Shown: piece by piece, positions 62,578 to 64,000 of the stretch
How positions within the stretch are numbered: position 1 is the first letter of the stretch
Layout: each line of letters starts with the position of its first letter
DNA from: an uncultured Christensenella sp.
Lineage (GTDB): Bacteria > Bacillota > Clostridia > Christensenellales > UBA3700
Assembly: GCA_910577845.1 (NCBI GenBank)
Contig: CAJTNA010000005.1
Coordinates: forward strand, 1 to 64,000
Length of the DNA: 64,000 bases
Reading direction: 5' to 3'
Translations under genes and position numbers: made by a program
Notes under the pieces: generated by a model
Told to the model about the DNA's origin: nothing
Seen by the model: the letters and a program-made list of their open reading frames with translations, nothing else
The model's database searches: none

Positions 62578-63855
62578 TTATAATTCCGCCAGTATTTCTA
62601 CCAGATGGTCACCACCAGTACATATGTGAACTTTTGCATTAAGTTCTTGTTCAAGTTCTTTAACTGTTAAGCCGTCTAAAAAAGTTGTAGTAAATTCCCT
62701 AAGCATTGTACTTGGTATAATTATATCTTTATGAACTTTGCCTTTGCATTGATTTATAATATCTTTTGCAGTAATTAACCCAGCAACAGTAATTGAATGC
62801 CCAAAAAAATCATTTTTCACTTTTATTACTTCCCACTGCAAGCCGACCAATTTGTCCTGTATCCTAAGGCAACATTGAACTAGATAATCATAAAAAGATA
62901 CTCCTGTAATTAAGCTGACTTTTGCTTTTGACTTGCATTTTTTGATAAAATCTAATGCAACGCTCATATCATACTCAAAACTTCTTACAAGTCCAACACC
63001 ATTTTCAATTTGCTCAAAGTCGTCATATTCTTCGTATTGTGGAAGTGGTAATTCCGCTTTTATATAAAATTCGTCTGACGCATAAGCAAATCTGCCATAA
63101 TTATTGTTTATTTCATTAATTATTGCAATGCTTTCAATCGCTTTTTGTTTATCCACAGCTTTTAAGGGATAAAGCCCTTCTCTGTATTTAGTCAAACCTA
63201 CCGGTACAACTGCACAAGATTTTAAATAGGGTCTTAAACTTGCAAGGTCTGTCAAACTTTTCCTTAGCACCTCACCATCGTTTTCATCTGGACACATAAC
63301 TATTTGTGTGTTTACCTCAATACCATTCTTTACAAGATACTTAAGTTTCTCAAAAGTCTTAGCACCCTCTGGATTAGTTACTAATTGATTTTTAGTATTA
63401 TTATCTGTTGCGTGTACAGATACATAAAGAGGAGATAAATGCAATCTAACAATACGCTCTAGCTCTTCCTTAAAAACATTAGTCAATGTTATGTAATTTC
63501 CAGATACAAAAGATAATCTATAATCATCATCTTTAACATATAATGTTTCTCTCATTCCTTTTGGTAACTGGTCAACAAAACAAAACTTACATTTGTTTTT
63601 GCATCTTATTGGTGTAAGTTGTACGCTCTCCTCCAATTCAATGCCAATACTTTCGTTATAATCTTTTTCAATTTCAAAATCAATTATCTCACCTTTTTGG
63701 CTAATAGTCATTACAAACTCTTCCATACCATCATAGTAATGATAATCAAGTATATCTTTTACTGGGTTGCCATCAAACTCAAGCAAACAATCACCAACCT
63801 TTATGCCAAGCTGGTCTGCGATACTGCCCTTTTCAACCTCAATAATCTTTGCCAT
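62578..63855 (-). CDS. PDZ-containing radical SAM protein (DUF512 family)
   Basis: The roughly 425-residue protein starts with a PDZ-like domain (KIIEVEKGSIADQLGIKVGDCLLEFDG), then a radical SAM-type cluster motif CKNKCKFCFVDQLPKGMRETLYVKDDDYRLSF (C-x3-C-x2-C), and the C-terminal DUF512 region ending VHICTGGDHLVEILAEL. Predicted to bind a 4Fe-4S cluster and S-adenosylmethionine; its substrate is unknown. It is commonly encoded beside der, as here. The ATG at 63855 follows AGGTG; the longer frame is excluded. Confidence 0.9.
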   Translation of the reverse strand: MAKIIEVEKGSIADQLGIKVGDCLLEFDGNPVKDILDYHYYDGMEEFVMTISQKGEIIDFEIEKDYNESIGIELEESVQLTPIRCKNKCKFCFVDQLPKGMRETLYVKDDDYRLSFVSGNYITLTNVFKEELERIVRLHLSPLYVSVHATDNNTKNQLVTNPEGAKTFEKLKYLVKNGIEVNTQIVMCPDENDGEVLRKSLTDLASLRPYLKSCAVVPVGLTKYREGLYPLKAVDKQKAIESIAIINEINNNYGRFAYASDEFYIKAELPLPQYEEYDDFEQIENGVGLVRSFEYDMSVALDFIKKCKSKAKVSLITGVSFYDYLVQCCLRIQDKLVGLQWEVIKVKNDFFGHSITVAGLITAKDIINQCKGKVHKDIIIPSTMLREFTTTFLDGLTVKELEQELNAKVHICTGGDHLVEILAEL

Positions 63856-63956
63856 ATTACACCTATAAAACAACTATTTAAACCATTTAAGTTTATTTAA
63901 AATATTTAAAAACAAACACTTAATAAACATAATTTTTTTTAATTGCACATATCAAA

Positions 63957-63976
63957 AAAGCGATAAAAATCGCTTT
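63957..63976. terminator. hairpin at right window edge
   Basis: AAAGCGAT/ATCGCTTT with an AAAA loop. It probably ends a - strand gene that starts right of the window, upstream of the DUF512 gene. Tentative. Confidence 0.5.
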
Positions 63977-64000
63977 CAAACAACAAATATAATCATTTAA

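Overview
The window is low-GC DNA from a spore-forming member of the Bacillota, most likely a gut-dwelling clostridial lineage. Sporulation and germination genes (sleB-ypeB, spoIIR, cwlD), a large SRP RNA with an Alu domain, the hrcA-grpE-dnaK-dnaJ heat-shock operon with a CIRCE element, and the order ecfA1-ecfA2-ecfT-truA-rplM-rpsI all point that way. No rRNA or complete tRNA gene, prophage, insertion sequence or CRISPR array is visible. Most genes are chromosomal housekeeping genes, interleaved with a scattered set of glycoside hydrolases.

Layout. 0-5 kb: germination hydrolase pair sleB-ypeB, spoIIR, a DUF1508 protein, and a nucleotide clean-up/base-repair pair. 5-12.4 kb: a GH29 fucosidase/GH98 endo-beta-galactosidase operon, a WG-repeat membrane protein and a second GH29. 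12.6-17.2 kb: ECF transporter core, truA and ribosomal proteins L13/S9. 17.5-19.3 kb: a lipoprotein divergent from an XRE regulator, then a 248-bp tandem repeat packed with palindromes. 19.3-28 kb: lysS-greA, a small ferredoxin, a hemolysin III-type protein, two flavoproteins, and typA. 28-31.6 kb: a PIN/Phd toxin-antitoxin pair, SRP RNA, duplicated XRE genes, a SLOG protein and cwlD. 31.7-36.5 kb: the chaperone operon. 37-46.8 kb: GH2 beta-galactosidase, a fusion of the GlmU acetyltransferase domain to GlmM, a GH109-like enzyme, a PAP2 phosphatase and a lipoprotein. 47-53.7 kb: rsmI, bioY under a BirA-type operator, rubredoxin, a LOG-like protein and a GH20 hexosaminidase. 54.3-57 kb: csoR and a metal P-type ATPase with a Cys-rich tandem-repeat N-terminus. 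57-64 kb: GH31, a flavodoxin-like reductase, an aminotransferase, der and a DUF512 radical-SAM protein.

How the genes work together. The hydrolases (GH98, two GH29, GH109-like, GH2, GH20, GH31) are the activities expected for taking apart fucosylated, GalNAc-containing host glycans such as mucin O-glycans or blood-group antigens. Only the GH98 has an export/anchor segment, so the inferred route is surface release of an oligosaccharide followed by cytoplasmic breakdown; no sugar importer lies in the window. BioY would use the EcfA1/A2/T module encoded 35 kb away. The strongest unusual items are the GlmU-C/GlmM fusion, the Cys-repeat P-type ATPase, the 248-bp palindrome-rich repeat, and an SRP RNA whose helix-8 loop is not GGAA.
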